A DNA stretch of 10,117 nucleotides from contig DANS01000047.1 in NCBI GenBank assembly GCA_002497345.1, positions 1,527 through 11,643 on the forward strand, in the 5' to 3' direction. The stretch is from Thermoproteus sp. UBA157. GTDB taxonomy: Archaea; Thermoproteota; Thermoprotei; Thermoproteales; Thermoproteaceae. Shown here in pieces: positions 1 through 6,060 of this stretch. A program made the position numbers and the translations under genes. Numbering within the stretch: the stretch's first letter is position 1; the number at the start of each line of letters is the position of its first letter. Below the pieces are notes generated by a model, which saw nothing but the letters and a program-made list of their open reading frames with translations, was not told the DNA's origin and made no database searches.

Positions 1-204
1 GTGTGCCGGGCCGCGGAGATCGCGCTCGAGAACCCCGGCACCGAGCTCGTGGTGTACGGCCGGGTCTGGGCCTGGAACGACTCGCGATACGTCTACCTCT
101 CCTGCGGGCTGAGGGCGCCGCTGTCGAGGGTCCTCGCCATAAACAAGACCGCGGGCGAGCTGGTCGTGGGCAGCACGGCCGACGGGAGGCTGTATATTAA
201 GTAG
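1..204 (+). CDS. hypothetical protein, C-terminal part
   Basis: An open frame runs from the first base of the window to a TAG at 202-204 (67 codons). A GTG lies exactly at the window edge, but the frame is open there and the true start is probably outside. The visible part has alternating hydrophobic stretches such as ELVVYGRVWAW and YVYLSCGL, suggesting a beta-rich fold. I see no membrane segment and only two cysteines, with no metal-site spacing. The G/C-rich third positions match real genes of the window. I do not recognise the family and assign no function. Confidence 0.55.
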   Translation: MCRAAEIALENPGTELVVYGRVWAWNDSRYVYLSCGLRAPLSRVLAINKTAGELVVGSTADGRLYIK

Positions 205-240
205 GTCACGGCCGCTAAGCCTTAGCTTTATGATCTAAAT

Positions 241-250
241 CTTTTTATAT
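241..250 (+). promoter_or_regulatory. TATA-box promoter of the 269-949 gene
   Basis: The tract CTTTTTATAT is centred about 23 nt before the ATG at 269 and is preceded by A-rich bases that could act as a BRE. This spacing fits an archaeal promoter giving a leaderless mRNA. It also argues against the in-frame GTG at 251, which abuts the TATA box and would lie upstream of the predicted transcript. Confidence 0.6.
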
Positions 251-268
251 GTGGGTACGCCGCGAGGC

Positions 269-949
269 ATGGACAAAAACGGCGTATTAATAACGATCTC
301 AGCTCTGTTGATTACCGTGGCCGTGCTCGTGTTCGCTGTGGGCCCCTACAAGAGGGGGCCTGTGTATAAGCCGTACTGGGAACAAGTGAACATAACGGCC
401 TTGGCCTTGCAGGGGCAGAAAATAGGCGTTGTGGTCTACAAAGGCCAAGGCGGTTGGGCCGTGTTCGGATATGAGGACAACGTGACGATGCCTCAGAGGC
501 AAGAGCTCTTGGAAGTACTAAGGCGGTTGGTCTCGGAGGCTGAGGCCAAGGGATATACCGTGATCTTGGCACCTTGGGGCGCCGACAACAAGACCAACGC
601 GCTTTTAACAGCTCTTTACGAGGGCGTCATATCACCCCAGCAGTATTTAAGCGGTTACGTCAACGTTTCTAACACAACCGTAAACTCCACGGTCATCCAG
701 GCCGCTCAGGGATATGCCCTCACGTTAGCCCAGACGCTCGGATCGTACATGGCATATCCCGGCATACCTCAAGTGCCTACTAGTCCCCCCAAAATATACG
801 CGTATCTAGTGTGGAAGGGGTGCTCCTATCCCGTATACGAGCCCTTCGAGCCTCTCAGAGATTCTAACTACACCAGCTGGGCCTTCTGGGTGCGGAACGC
901 CATAGCTAATCTGCCGACCTTGGTGGGACAACCAGGCTGTAGCCAATAG
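269..949 (+). CDS. membrane-anchored, sequon-rich hypothetical protein
   Basis: A 226-residue protein with one hydrophobic helix at residues 6-24, following MDKN. This is either an N-terminal anchor or an uncleaved signal, so the rest probably faces the outside of the cell. The outer part holds seven N-x-S/T sequons (NIT, NVT, NKT, NVS, NTT, NST, NYT), consistent with archaeal N-glycosylation. It has only two cysteines, C185 and C224, which could form a disulfide as is common in Thermoproteales. Residues around 45-115 look like an alternating beta/alpha region (KIGVVVYKGQGG, then YTVILAPWGAD). The ATG at 269 is chosen because the TATA box lies 23 nt upstream; a GTG at 251 would add six residues. 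I do not recognise the family. Confidence 0.8.
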   Translation: MDKNGVLITISALLITVAVLVFAVGPYKRGPVYKPYWEQVNITALALQGQKIGVVVYKGQGGWAVFGYEDNVTMPQRQELLEVLRRLVSEAEAKGYTVILAPWGADNKTNALLTALYEGVISPQQYLSGYVNVSNTTVNSTVIQAAQGYALTLAQTLGSYMAYPGIPQVPTSPPKIYAYLVWKGCSYPVYEPFEPLRDSNYTSWAFWVRNAIANLPTLVGQPGCSQ

Positions 950-960
950 CAGGCGCTAGG

Positions 961-970
961 TTATAAAAAT
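961..970 (+). promoter_or_regulatory. TATA-box promoter of the NUDIX-pcm pair
   Basis: The tract TTATAAAAAT is centred about 22 nt before the GTG at 987. This fits a leaderless transcript carrying the NUDIX gene and the overlapping pcm. The gap from the previous stop is only 37 bp. Confidence 0.6.
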
Positions 971-986
971 CGTTTCATGCCTCCTC

Positions 987-1433
987 GTGGGCAGGGAATA
1001 TCCTGCGCATCCGCTAGTTGGAGTCGGTGCCGTTGTGTTGAGGGGAAACAGCATATTGTTAGTAAAAAGGGGCGCTCCCCCGGGCAAAGGTAGGTGGTCC
1101 GTGCCGGGCGGTCTAGTCGAAGTCGGCGAGGCTCCGGAGGAGGCGGCCGTTAGGGAGCTCGCCGAGGAGACGGGCTTGAGGGGCGTCGCGAGGGGCCTCT
1201 TCGGCGTTTATCAATATGTAGAGAGGGATGAGGCGGGGAGAGTGCGCTACCATTTCTTGTTGCTCGACTACCTAGTCGATATAGAGGGCGGCGACTTAAA
1301 GCCCAGCACCGACGCCGACGATGCGGCGTTCGTCCCGCTGACCCGAGCCTTGGAGATGGATCTCACAGAGACAACTAGGCAATTGATCGTCGACTTGACT
1401 AGGTACGGCCCCACGCCCTTAAGGAGATGCTAG
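987..1433 (+). CDS. NUDIX hydrolase
   Basis: A 148-residue protein with a complete NUDIX box at residues 42-64: G42, five residues, E48, seven residues, R56-E57-L58, E60-E61, G63-L64. It is preceded by the usual WSVPGG strand. The E residues of the REL-x-EE segment bind the divalent metals that hydrolyse a nucleoside diphosphate linked to another group. The length and the N-terminal GVGAVVLRGNSILLVKR strands match small MutT/ADP-ribose-pyrophosphatase-like enzymes. The substrate (ADP-ribose, oxidised dNTP or other) cannot be decided from sequence. The start is GTG 987; an ATG at 977 is in another frame. The last 7 bases overlap the start of pcm, so the two are probably co-transcribed and translationally coupled, pairing nucleotide clean-up with protein repair. 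Confidence 0.92.
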   Translation: MGREYPAHPLVGVGAVVLRGNSILLVKRGAPPGKGRWSVPGGLVEVGEAPEEAAVRELAEETGLRGVARGLFGVYQYVERDEAGRVRYHFLLLDYLVDIEGGDLKPSTDADDAAFVPLTRALEMDLTETTRQLIVDLTRYGPTPLRRC

Positions 1434-2086
1434 ATTTCAGCAACGCCAGAAGAAGGCTTGTCGAGGACCTTATAGCCGAGGGCATATTACGTAGCAAAAA
1501 CGTAATAGAGGCCATGCTGAAGGTGCCCAGAGAGGAGTTCGTGACGCCCGAGTACAAGCTCTCCGCATATAACGATACCCCCCTCCCACTACTCGGCGAT
1601 GCGACCATATCGGCGCCTCACATGGTGGCCATGTTGTGCGAGGCCGTGAGACCTCGCGAGGGCATGAAAATATTAGAGGTGGGCACGGGGTCCGGCTATC
1701 AAGCCGCCGTATGCGCCGAGGCTATTGGCAGAAGGGGTAGGGTATACACGATCGAGATAGAGATGCCGTTGGTGATATACTCTGCGCAGAACCTAGAAAG
1801 GCTCGGATACGCCGAGGTCGTCGAGGTGTATTACGGCGATGGGTCCTTGGGTTTGCCGGAGCGCGCCCCGTTTGATGCCATAATAGTAACCGCGGCGGCC
1901 AGCGGTGTCCCCGAGGCGTTGCAGAACCAGCTGGCCGTAGGGGGCAGACTCGTCATACCCATAGAGGAGAGGGGGGGACAAGCGCTGTATCTCTACGCGA
2001 AATCTGAGCGCGGACTCGCCAGAGAGAGGTTGGCCTATGTCTCATTCGTGCGCCTCAAGAGGGGGCGCAAGTCGTCATGGCTCTAG
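1427..2086 (+). CDS. pcm: protein-L-isoaspartate O-methyltransferase
   Basis: A 219-residue cytosolic repair enzyme that uses SAM to methylate isoaspartyl residues formed by ageing of Asn/Asp, damage that is fast at high temperature. The SAM-binding motif I is ILEVGTGSGYQAA at residues 82-94. Upstream is the family substrate-site motif TISAPHMVAM (60-69). The N-terminal VPREEFV and the post-I acidic YTIEIE segment are also typical, as is FDAIIVTAAASGVPEALQNQL. Length matches the bacterial/archaeal Pcm family. The ATG at 1427 overlaps the NUDIX stop by 7 bases. A GGAG sits directly against the ATG, too close to be a classical ribosome site, so coupling to the NUDIX gene is more likely. The 3' end overlaps the convergent aspS 3' end by 12 bp. 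Confidence 0.95.
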   Translation: MLDFSNARRRLVEDLIAEGILRSKNVIEAMLKVPREEFVTPEYKLSAYNDTPLPLLGDATISAPHMVAMLCEAVRPREGMKILEVGTGSGYQAAVCAEAIGRRGRVYTIEIEMPLVIYSAQNLERLGYAEVVEVYYGDGSLGLPERAPFDAIIVTAAASGVPEALQNQLAVGGRLVIPIEERGGQALYLYAKSERGLARERLAYVSFVRLKRGRKSSWL

Positions 2087-3370
2087 CCTATATCTATCTC
2101 TGGGATACAGGACGGCCTCTCTGACATTGCTCAGCCCCAACAACGCCATCAGTAGCCTGTTGAAGCCCATGCCGAAGCCCGCGTGTGGCGGCATGCCCCA
2201 ATCGAATACCGAGAGGTGGCTCTCAAACGCCGAGGGATCAAGCCCCCTCTCCCTCATCTCCTTCTCGAGCACTTCCCGTTGGTGGATGCGCGTGGCCCCC
2301 GACACTATCTCGATTCCGTTGAGCACAAGGTCGTACGATTCAGTCCTTTTGGGATCGTCGTCTTTCCGCTTGGTGTAGAAGGGCCTAAGCGATGCGGGGA
2401 AATCCACTAGGAAGTACAGGGGACCGTAGAACTTGGTGAGCGCCCTCTGCATCTCGACGTTTAAGTCGTCCCCCCACTTGACGTCGTAGCCCAGCGATTT
2501 GAGCTTATCGATCGCCTCGTCGTAGCTCACGCGGGGTATTCGGCCCACGTCGTAGAGGGGAGGCCTTATTCCGAGCTTCTCGAGCCTCTCCCTCTTGGCG
2601 TTAATCGCGGACACCACGGCCCTCATGATCTCCTCGAGTAAATCCATTACGTCGCTATAGTCCATGAAGGCCCCCTCTCCGTCGATCGATATGAACTCGT
2701 TGAGATGATAATCCGTGTTGTGCTTCTCGGCCCTATACGCCGGCGCTATCTCGAAAACCCTCTCGAGGGAGGCAGTCAATTGCTCTTTATAGAGCTGCGG
2801 ACTCTGCGCTAGATACGCCACCCTCTCGAAGTAGAGCACGGCGAATAGCTCGGCGCCTCCCTCGGTGCTGGTGGCTATTATCTTGGGCGTGAAGACCTCG
2901 ACGAATTTATGTTTGTATAAGACCTCTCTGATGGCCCTCAATATCTCCGAAGCGGTAGTAAAGATGGCCAGATTCCTCGGGCTTTTCAGATCAACTGGGC
3001 GGTACTTCAACCTAGTGGGGAGGTCGGATGTTCCTCCCCAGAGATCCACCGGCAACGGCTTCGCCTTAGCTAGGACCCACATCTCCAGCGGGAACACCTC
3101 CACGCCTGTTTTAGCTACTCTGCTCGCCTCGACGACTCCCCTAACTACTATTACGTCCTCTTTGTTCAAGTATGGCACTTTAGACAAGAGTTCCTCGGGC
3201 GTTCTCCCGCTCTTGAACGTGAGCTGGACGAAGCCCTCCCTATCCCTCAGAATCACGAATTTGACCTTGCCCAAGTCCCTAACCTCCCAAACCCAACCAG
3301 CCAATACAACCTCTTTGCCGTGCAACTCTGGCGTCACTTCGCTAGTGAAGTGCGTCTTACGGGGGACCAC
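2075..3370 (-). CDS. aspS: aspartyl-tRNA synthetase (archaeal type)
   Basis: A 431-residue class II aminoacyl-tRNA synthetase that charges tRNA-Asp in the cytosol. The N-terminal OB-fold anticodon domain covers about residues 1-105 (HGKEVVLAGWVWEVRDLG). The catalytic core has motif 1 around FVEVFTPKI (156-164), AQSPQLYKE (188-196), motif 2 with R213-A-E215 in YRAEKHNTDYHLNEF, and motif 3 GFGMGFNR ending at R405. There is no bacterial insertion domain, so this is the short archaeal/eukaryotic form. The start is GTG (3370-3368), giving MVPRKTHFTSE, which aligns with the usual archaeal N-terminus; a TATA box lies about 24 nt upstream. W28 and K87 fall at the positions linked to tRNA-Asp discrimination in archaeal AspRS. 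It is the last gene of the leftward 4558-2075 cluster but has its own promoter. Its 3' end overlaps pcm by 12 bp. Confidence 0.97.
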   Translation of the reverse strand: MVPRKTHFTSEVTPELHGKEVVLAGWVWEVRDLGKVKFVILRDREGFVQLTFKSGRTPEELLSKVPYLNKEDVIVVRGVVEASRVAKTGVEVFPLEMWVLAKAKPLPVDLWGGTSDLPTRLKYRPVDLKSPRNLAIFTTASEILRAIREVLYKHKFVEVFTPKIIATSTEGGAELFAVLYFERVAYLAQSPQLYKEQLTASLERVFEIAPAYRAEKHNTDYHLNEFISIDGEGAFMDYSDVMDLLEEIMRAVVSAINAKRERLEKLGIRPPLYDVGRIPRVSYDEAIDKLKSLGYDVKWGDDLNVEMQRALTKFYGPLYFLVDFPASLRPFYTKRKDDDPKRTESYDLVLNGIEIVSGATRIHQREVLEKEMRERGLDPSAFESHLSVFDWGMPPHAGFGMGFNRLLMALLGLSNVREAVLYPRDRYRLEP

Positions 3371-3384
3371 AAAACCACGTTCCT

Positions 3385-3416
3385 CAACCCTATATAGGCT
3401 TTGCCTATAATGGTTG
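3385..3416. repeat. imperfect inverted repeat over the aspS promoter
   Basis: Arms are CAACC (3385-3389) with GGTTG (3412-3416), and TATAGGC (3393-3399) with GCCTATA (3403-3409), around a 3-base centre. The repeat contains the aspS TATA box and sits upstream of the predicted aspS start site. It could be an operator. It could instead act as a hairpin in read-through RNA from the upstream NusA-like gene. Confidence 0.55.
3390..3398 (-). promoter_or_regulatory. TATA-box promoter of aspS
   Basis: On the minus strand the tract CCTATATAG is centred about 24 nt before the GTG at 3370, giving a near-leaderless aspS mRNA. It lies inside an imperfect inverted repeat (3385-3416) described separately. 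Confidence 0.6.
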
Positions 3417-3447
3417 AAAAGCCTTAATATAGTAATCTTTTTAAAAG

Positions 3448-3966
3448 TTAAATTTTAATTTCTCTTTCTCTTATAACATCAACTTTTATTGTAGATCCAA
3501 TAACCCTATTTAATATTTCTTGCAATTTTTCAGGACGCACAGGCAATCGCCTCAATTCTCGCGATGGTATCTTCACTACCGTCTCGCTGGTGCCGTCGGG
3601 CAACCACGACGTCGAGATGGTCAGCAATCTAGCCGGCGATACTAGCTGCGCGATTATCTCGTTGACGCTGCCCTTCTCGACTATCCTAACGTTTCTGCCC
3701 ATAGCCGCGGAGAGGTCCTTCTCCAGCTGTATCTGAGCCCCTTTAGGTAGTTTCTTATAACCGCGGAGCACCACGACGACGAACGCATCCGTTTCGTAGG
3801 CCTTTACATACTCCACGTCGGCTAGATTATACTTCTTCTCCAGCTTCATTAAAGCGTCCACTACATCTACATCGAGCCAATTGTACTCACCGCTATCGAT
3901 CAGCCCTTGGCACTTGGGGCATAACACCCTCGTCCTTATGCAGAAGTCACAGAACGGCTTCTTCAT
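3448..3966 (-). CDS. Zn-ribbon/KH domain protein, NusA-like
   Basis: A 172-residue protein, probably RNA-binding and acting with RNA polymerase or ribosomes. The N-terminus has two Cys pairs, CDFC and CPKC, separated by seven residues, forming a small zinc ribbon (about residues 6-19). The segment VRIVEKGSVNEIIAQLVSPARLLTIS resembles the strand-helix pattern of archaeal NusA KH domains. A second KH-like unit follows to the C-terminus (VKIPSRELRRLPVRPEKLQEILNRVIGSTIKVDVI). No clear GxxG loop is visible, so RNA binding may be atypical. The first ATG (3966) is taken as start, since the preceding TTG (3969) adds only one residue; a TATA box lies 28 nt upstream. It lies 45 bp downstream of rpl24 and 77 bp upstream of aspS. 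The last 90 bp are strikingly A/T-rich. The fold assignment is by pattern only. Confidence 0.7.
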   Translation of the reverse strand: MKKPFCDFCIRTRVLCPKCQGLIDSGEYNWLDVDVVDALMKLEKKYNLADVEYVKAYETDAFVVVVLRGYKKLPKGAQIQLEKDLSAAMGRNVRIVEKGSVNEIIAQLVSPARLLTISTSWLPDGTSETVVKIPSRELRRLPVRPEKLQEILNRVIGSTIKVDVIREREIKI

Positions 3967-3989
3967 CAACCAACCATATTCGTTATGCT

Positions 3990-3999
3990 ATTTAAATTT
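3990..3999 (-). promoter_or_regulatory. TATA-box promoter of the Zn-ribbon/KH gene
   Basis: On the minus strand AAATTTAAAT is centred about 28 nt before the ATG at 3966, between the rpl24 stop and this gene. It fits a leaderless promoter, so the gene need not depend on rpl24 transcription. Confidence 0.6.
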
Positions 4000-4011
4000 C
4001 TTTGAACGACG

Positions 4012-4389
4012 TTATTGTAAGGCCGCCTTTTTCCTCCTCTCTATTATCTCTTGGCGTCGCTTGTCCGATGTATCGACGTTAGTTATCATGACTTTACTCG
4101 GATGTATCGGGTAGTATACGGTTTCACCCCTGCTATTGGTTCTAGTAGCGCCCTCTACATATATACGGATTCTCCTTAGATCGACTTTGACGACCTTTCC
4201 TGTAACGCCCTTGAAGTCGCCCCTCATAATCATAACGGTATCGCCTACCCTAATAGGCAATCTCGTCACGCCTAATTTTTTACGCAAATCGGGGGCCAGC
4301 TTGGCTGTTAGGAACTTGTGCCTCAAATGCAAGGGAGCCTCGGCTAAGGCCTTCCTCTGCCTTCTGGGCTGCTTGCTGGCTGTGAGCAT
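4012..4389 (-). CDS. rpl24: 50S ribosomal protein L24 (uL24)
   Basis: A 125-residue large-subunit protein that binds 23S rRNA early in assembly. The basic N-terminus (KQPRRQRKALAEAPLHLRHKF) is the archaeal/eukaryotic L26-type extension. It is followed by a KOW motif (VRVGDTVMIMRGDFKGVTGKVVKVD, about residues 45-70) and the conserved YYPIHPSKVMITNVD segment, then a basic tail. The ATG at 4389 is chosen because a TATA box (4410-4417) lies about 25 nt upstream, giving a leaderless mRNA. A TTG at 4407 would add six residues but sits too close to the TATA box to be transcribed from it. A 49-aa gene ends 19 bp upstream and the Zn-ribbon/KH gene follows. It lies outside the classical ribosomal operon. 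Confidence 0.95.
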   Translation of the reverse strand: MLTASKQPRRQRKALAEAPLHLRHKFLTAKLAPDLRKKLGVTRLPIRVGDTVMIMRGDFKGVTGKVVKVDLRRIRIYVEGATRTNSRGETVYYPIHPSKVMITNVDTSDKRRQEIIERRKKAALQ

Positions 4390-4408
4390 CGCCTCCGTGT
4401 AGACCAAC

Positions 4409-4558
4409 TTATTTATACGTTTTGAGCCGCTCCTCAGCCCTCTTTAGCTCTTCTAAAACGCCGTCTAGCTCTCTGGCTATCCTCTTTATGTCGTCCAACG
4501 ACTTGTCGATCTTGCGTTTTAGCGCCTCCAAGGCTTTTTCCGCTTCGGCGGGCTCCAC
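4409..4558 (-). CDS. 49-aa charged coiled-coil miniprotein
   Basis: The minus strand reads from GTG (4558) to TAA (4409-4411), giving 49 residues that start MEPAEAEKALEALKRKIDK and end ERLKTYK. The chain is almost all Glu, Lys, Arg, Ala and Leu/Ile. Hydrophobic residues recur every 3-4 positions (L, L, I, L, I, I, L, V, L, L), as in a single amphipathic helix or coiled coil. Codon choice resembles neighbours. It begins 30 bp from the divergent aCPSF2-like gene and ends 19 bp before rpl24, so it is probably the first gene of the leftward cluster. No ATG lies in frame upstream. I do not recognise the family; a small ribosome- or RNA-processing-associated protein is only a guess. Confidence 0.6.
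   Translation of the reverse strand: MEPAEAEKALEALKRKIDKSLDDIKRIARELDGVLEELKRAEERLKTYK
4410..4417 (-). promoter_or_regulatory. TATA-box promoter of rpl24
   Basis: TATAAATA on the minus strand is centred about 25 nt before the ATG at 4389. It overlaps the last codons and stop (TAT AAA TAA) of the upstream 49-aa gene, so the same bases serve coding and promoter roles. Confidence 0.6.
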
Positions 4559-4561
4559 GAG

Positions 4562-4570
4562 AATATATAT
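4562..4570 (+). promoter_or_regulatory. TATA-box promoter of the aCPSF2-like gene
   Basis: AATATATAT is centred about 23 nt before the GTG at 4589, fitting a leaderless mRNA. The divergent 49-aa gene starts at 4558 on the other strand, so its own promoter must lie within this 30-bp gap or inside the start of the nuclease gene. Confidence 0.55.
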
Positions 4571-4588
4571 GGGTAATAAAACTATGCC

Positions 4589-5866
4589 GTGAGGATAAAA
4601 TTCCTAGGCGGTGCTGGCGAAGTTGGAAGGGCTGCTGTATTGGTTAAGACGGCCACTGGATCGGTACTCTTCGACTACGGCGTGAGCTTCGACCCGCAAG
4701 GAAAGCCCATATTCCCGGAACACGTTAGGCCTAAGGACCTCATCGCGGTGGTGCTCAGCCACGCCCATCTGGATCACAGCGGAGCTCTGCCGTCGCTTTA
4801 TGTTTCGGTCAAGCCTCCCATATATGCAACGCCTCTGACCATGGAGCTTAGCGATGTGATGTATACCGATATGATAAAGCTCTCGGGCTATTACTTGCCA
4901 TATACACACGAGGAAGTGAAGGCGACCATGGAGAGCGCTATACCTCTGACCTACGGCGAGCCCGTGGAGCTGGCACCGGATATCACGCTTACCGTGTACA
5001 ACGCCGGACATGTGCCGGGGAGCGCCATATCGGTGCTTGAGGCGGAGGGAAGAGTCGTTGTGTTTACCGGCGATTTCAACTTAAGAGATACCGCTCTGTT
5101 GAGGGGCGCGGATGTTTACAATCTCCCCAGAAAGCCAGACGTGGTGATCATGGAGGCCACGTACGTAGCGGCCGACCATCCGCCGAGGGAGGTTCTGGAG
5201 CGCGAGTTCATCGGAACCGTTAAAGAGGTAATAGAGAGCGGCGGCACGGTACTGATACCCTCATTTGCGTTGGGACGGGCGCAGGAGATTATGTTGGTTC
5301 TGGCTAAGTATGGGGTAGAGCCGGTCTACGTCGATGGTTTAGCTAGACAAGTAAATATTATAGTTGGCAAGTACCCGTATCTCCTCAATGATTACGATTT
5401 GTACAAGAAGGCCATAAACGCTGCAGTGGAGATACCTAACGCTTACGTGAGGAAGAGGGCAGTGGGCCAAGAGCCGTCGGTCATAGTCTCGCCGGCCGGT
5501 ATGCTCAAAGGAGGTGCATCGCTTTACTACTTTAAGAGGCTCGCGGGAGATCCGAAAAACGCTATAATACTGCCGTCTTTCCAAGCGCCTGATACGCCTG
5601 GCTTCGAGGTGTTGGCTAAAGGAGAGGCGCTTGTGGACGGCACTACAGTTAAGGTGCGGGCCAGAGTTGAGTGGTTCGACTTTTCAGCTCATTCGGGCCG
5701 ATCGGAGCTGGAGAAATTCATTGAGTACTTCGACGAGGACGCAAGGATAATATTGTTCCACACCGATCCATCGTCGGCGCTTCCCTTCGTCAAATCGATG
5801 CAAGCCAGAGGCAGAGATAACATCTATGTGCCGCTCACAACTGGAGAGGAGCTTGAACTACCTTAG
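4589..5866 (+). CDS. beta-CASP metallo-beta-lactamase ribonuclease (aCPSF2-like)
   Basis: A 425-residue cytosolic nuclease of the CPSF73/RNase J class, expected to cut or trim RNA. Metallo-beta-lactamase motifs are all present: D29, HAHLDH at 58-63, H141 in NAGHVPGS, and D162 in FTGDFN. The beta-CASP part has motif A E189 (VVIMEATY), PSFALGRAQE, motif B H368 (DFSAHSGRSE) and motif C H391 (ILFHTD). There is no N-terminal KH domain, so it matches the short archaeal aCPSF2 group rather than aCPSF1, the termination factor with KH domains. The start is GTG 4589 with a TATA box 23 nt upstream; the ATG at 4584 is out of frame. It diverges from the rpl24 cluster, which links RNA processing with translation genes. 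Whether it acts mainly as endo- or exonuclease is not visible. Confidence 0.92.
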   Translation: MRIKFLGGAGEVGRAAVLVKTATGSVLFDYGVSFDPQGKPIFPEHVRPKDLIAVVLSHAHLDHSGALPSLYVSVKPPIYATPLTMELSDVMYTDMIKLSGYYLPYTHEEVKATMESAIPLTYGEPVELAPDITLTVYNAGHVPGSAISVLEAEGRVVVFTGDFNLRDTALLRGADVYNLPRKPDVVIMEATYVAADHPPREVLEREFIGTVKEVIESGGTVLIPSFALGRAQEIMLVLAKYGVEPVYVDGLARQVNIIVGKYPYLLNDYDLYKKAINAAVEIPNAYVRKRAVGQEPSVIVSPAGMLKGGASLYYFKRLAGDPKNAIILPSFQAPDTPGFEVLAKGEALVDGTTVKVRARVEWFDFSAHSGRSELEKFIEYFDEDARIILFHTDPSSALPFVKSMQARGRDNIYVPLTTGEELELP

Positions 5867-5871
5867 GCAGG

Positions 5872-5882
5872 TGGATATAAGC
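5872..5882 (+). promoter_or_regulatory. possible TATA box of the 5896-6415 gene pair
   Basis: GGATATAAGC lies just after the nuclease stop, centred about 19 nt before the GTG at 5896. That is slightly short for a leaderless start there. A start at the in-frame GTG 5908 would fit better, so the promoter and the start are both uncertain. Confidence 0.35.
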
Positions 5883-5895
5883 AATCGTCGTTGGC

Positions 5896-6060
5896 GTGAA
5901 GATAAGAGTGTGGATCCGACGAAAATGCGACGAAATAGGGCTATGCGAATACGTCGAAATACCTCTGGCTCGCGCGATGCGCGTGCTAGATAAGGTGAGG
6001 CTCGAGGATCTCTACATCATAGTAGACGATGTCGATCTTGAGCTCATCGAAGAAATTTAA
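5896..6060 (+). CDS. 54-aa hypothetical protein
   Basis: GTG to TAA, 54 residues: it starts MKIRVWIRRKCDEIGLCEY and ends with the acidic stretch IIVDDVDLELIEEI. The pattern is a basic beta strand with two cysteines six residues apart, a helix (LARAMRVLDKV) and an acidic beta strand. It lies 29 bp after the aCPSF2-like gene, behind a possible TATA box. Its 3' end overlaps the next gene by 32 bp, so the two are probably co-expressed. A start at the in-frame GTG 5908 would shorten it by four residues. I do not recognise it. Confidence 0.6.
   Translation: MKIRVWIRRKCDEIGLCEYVEIPLARAMRVLDKVRLEDLYIIVDDVDLELIEEI

Noticed and set aside
251..268. Upstream GTG extension of the 269-949 gene
   Set aside because: The GTG abuts the TATA box and would not be in the leaderless transcript. 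The added residues do not look like a signal peptide.
4390..4407. TTG start six codons upstream for rpl24
   Set aside because: It lies 3 bp from the TATA box, whereas the ATG at 4389 has the normal 25-nt spacing.
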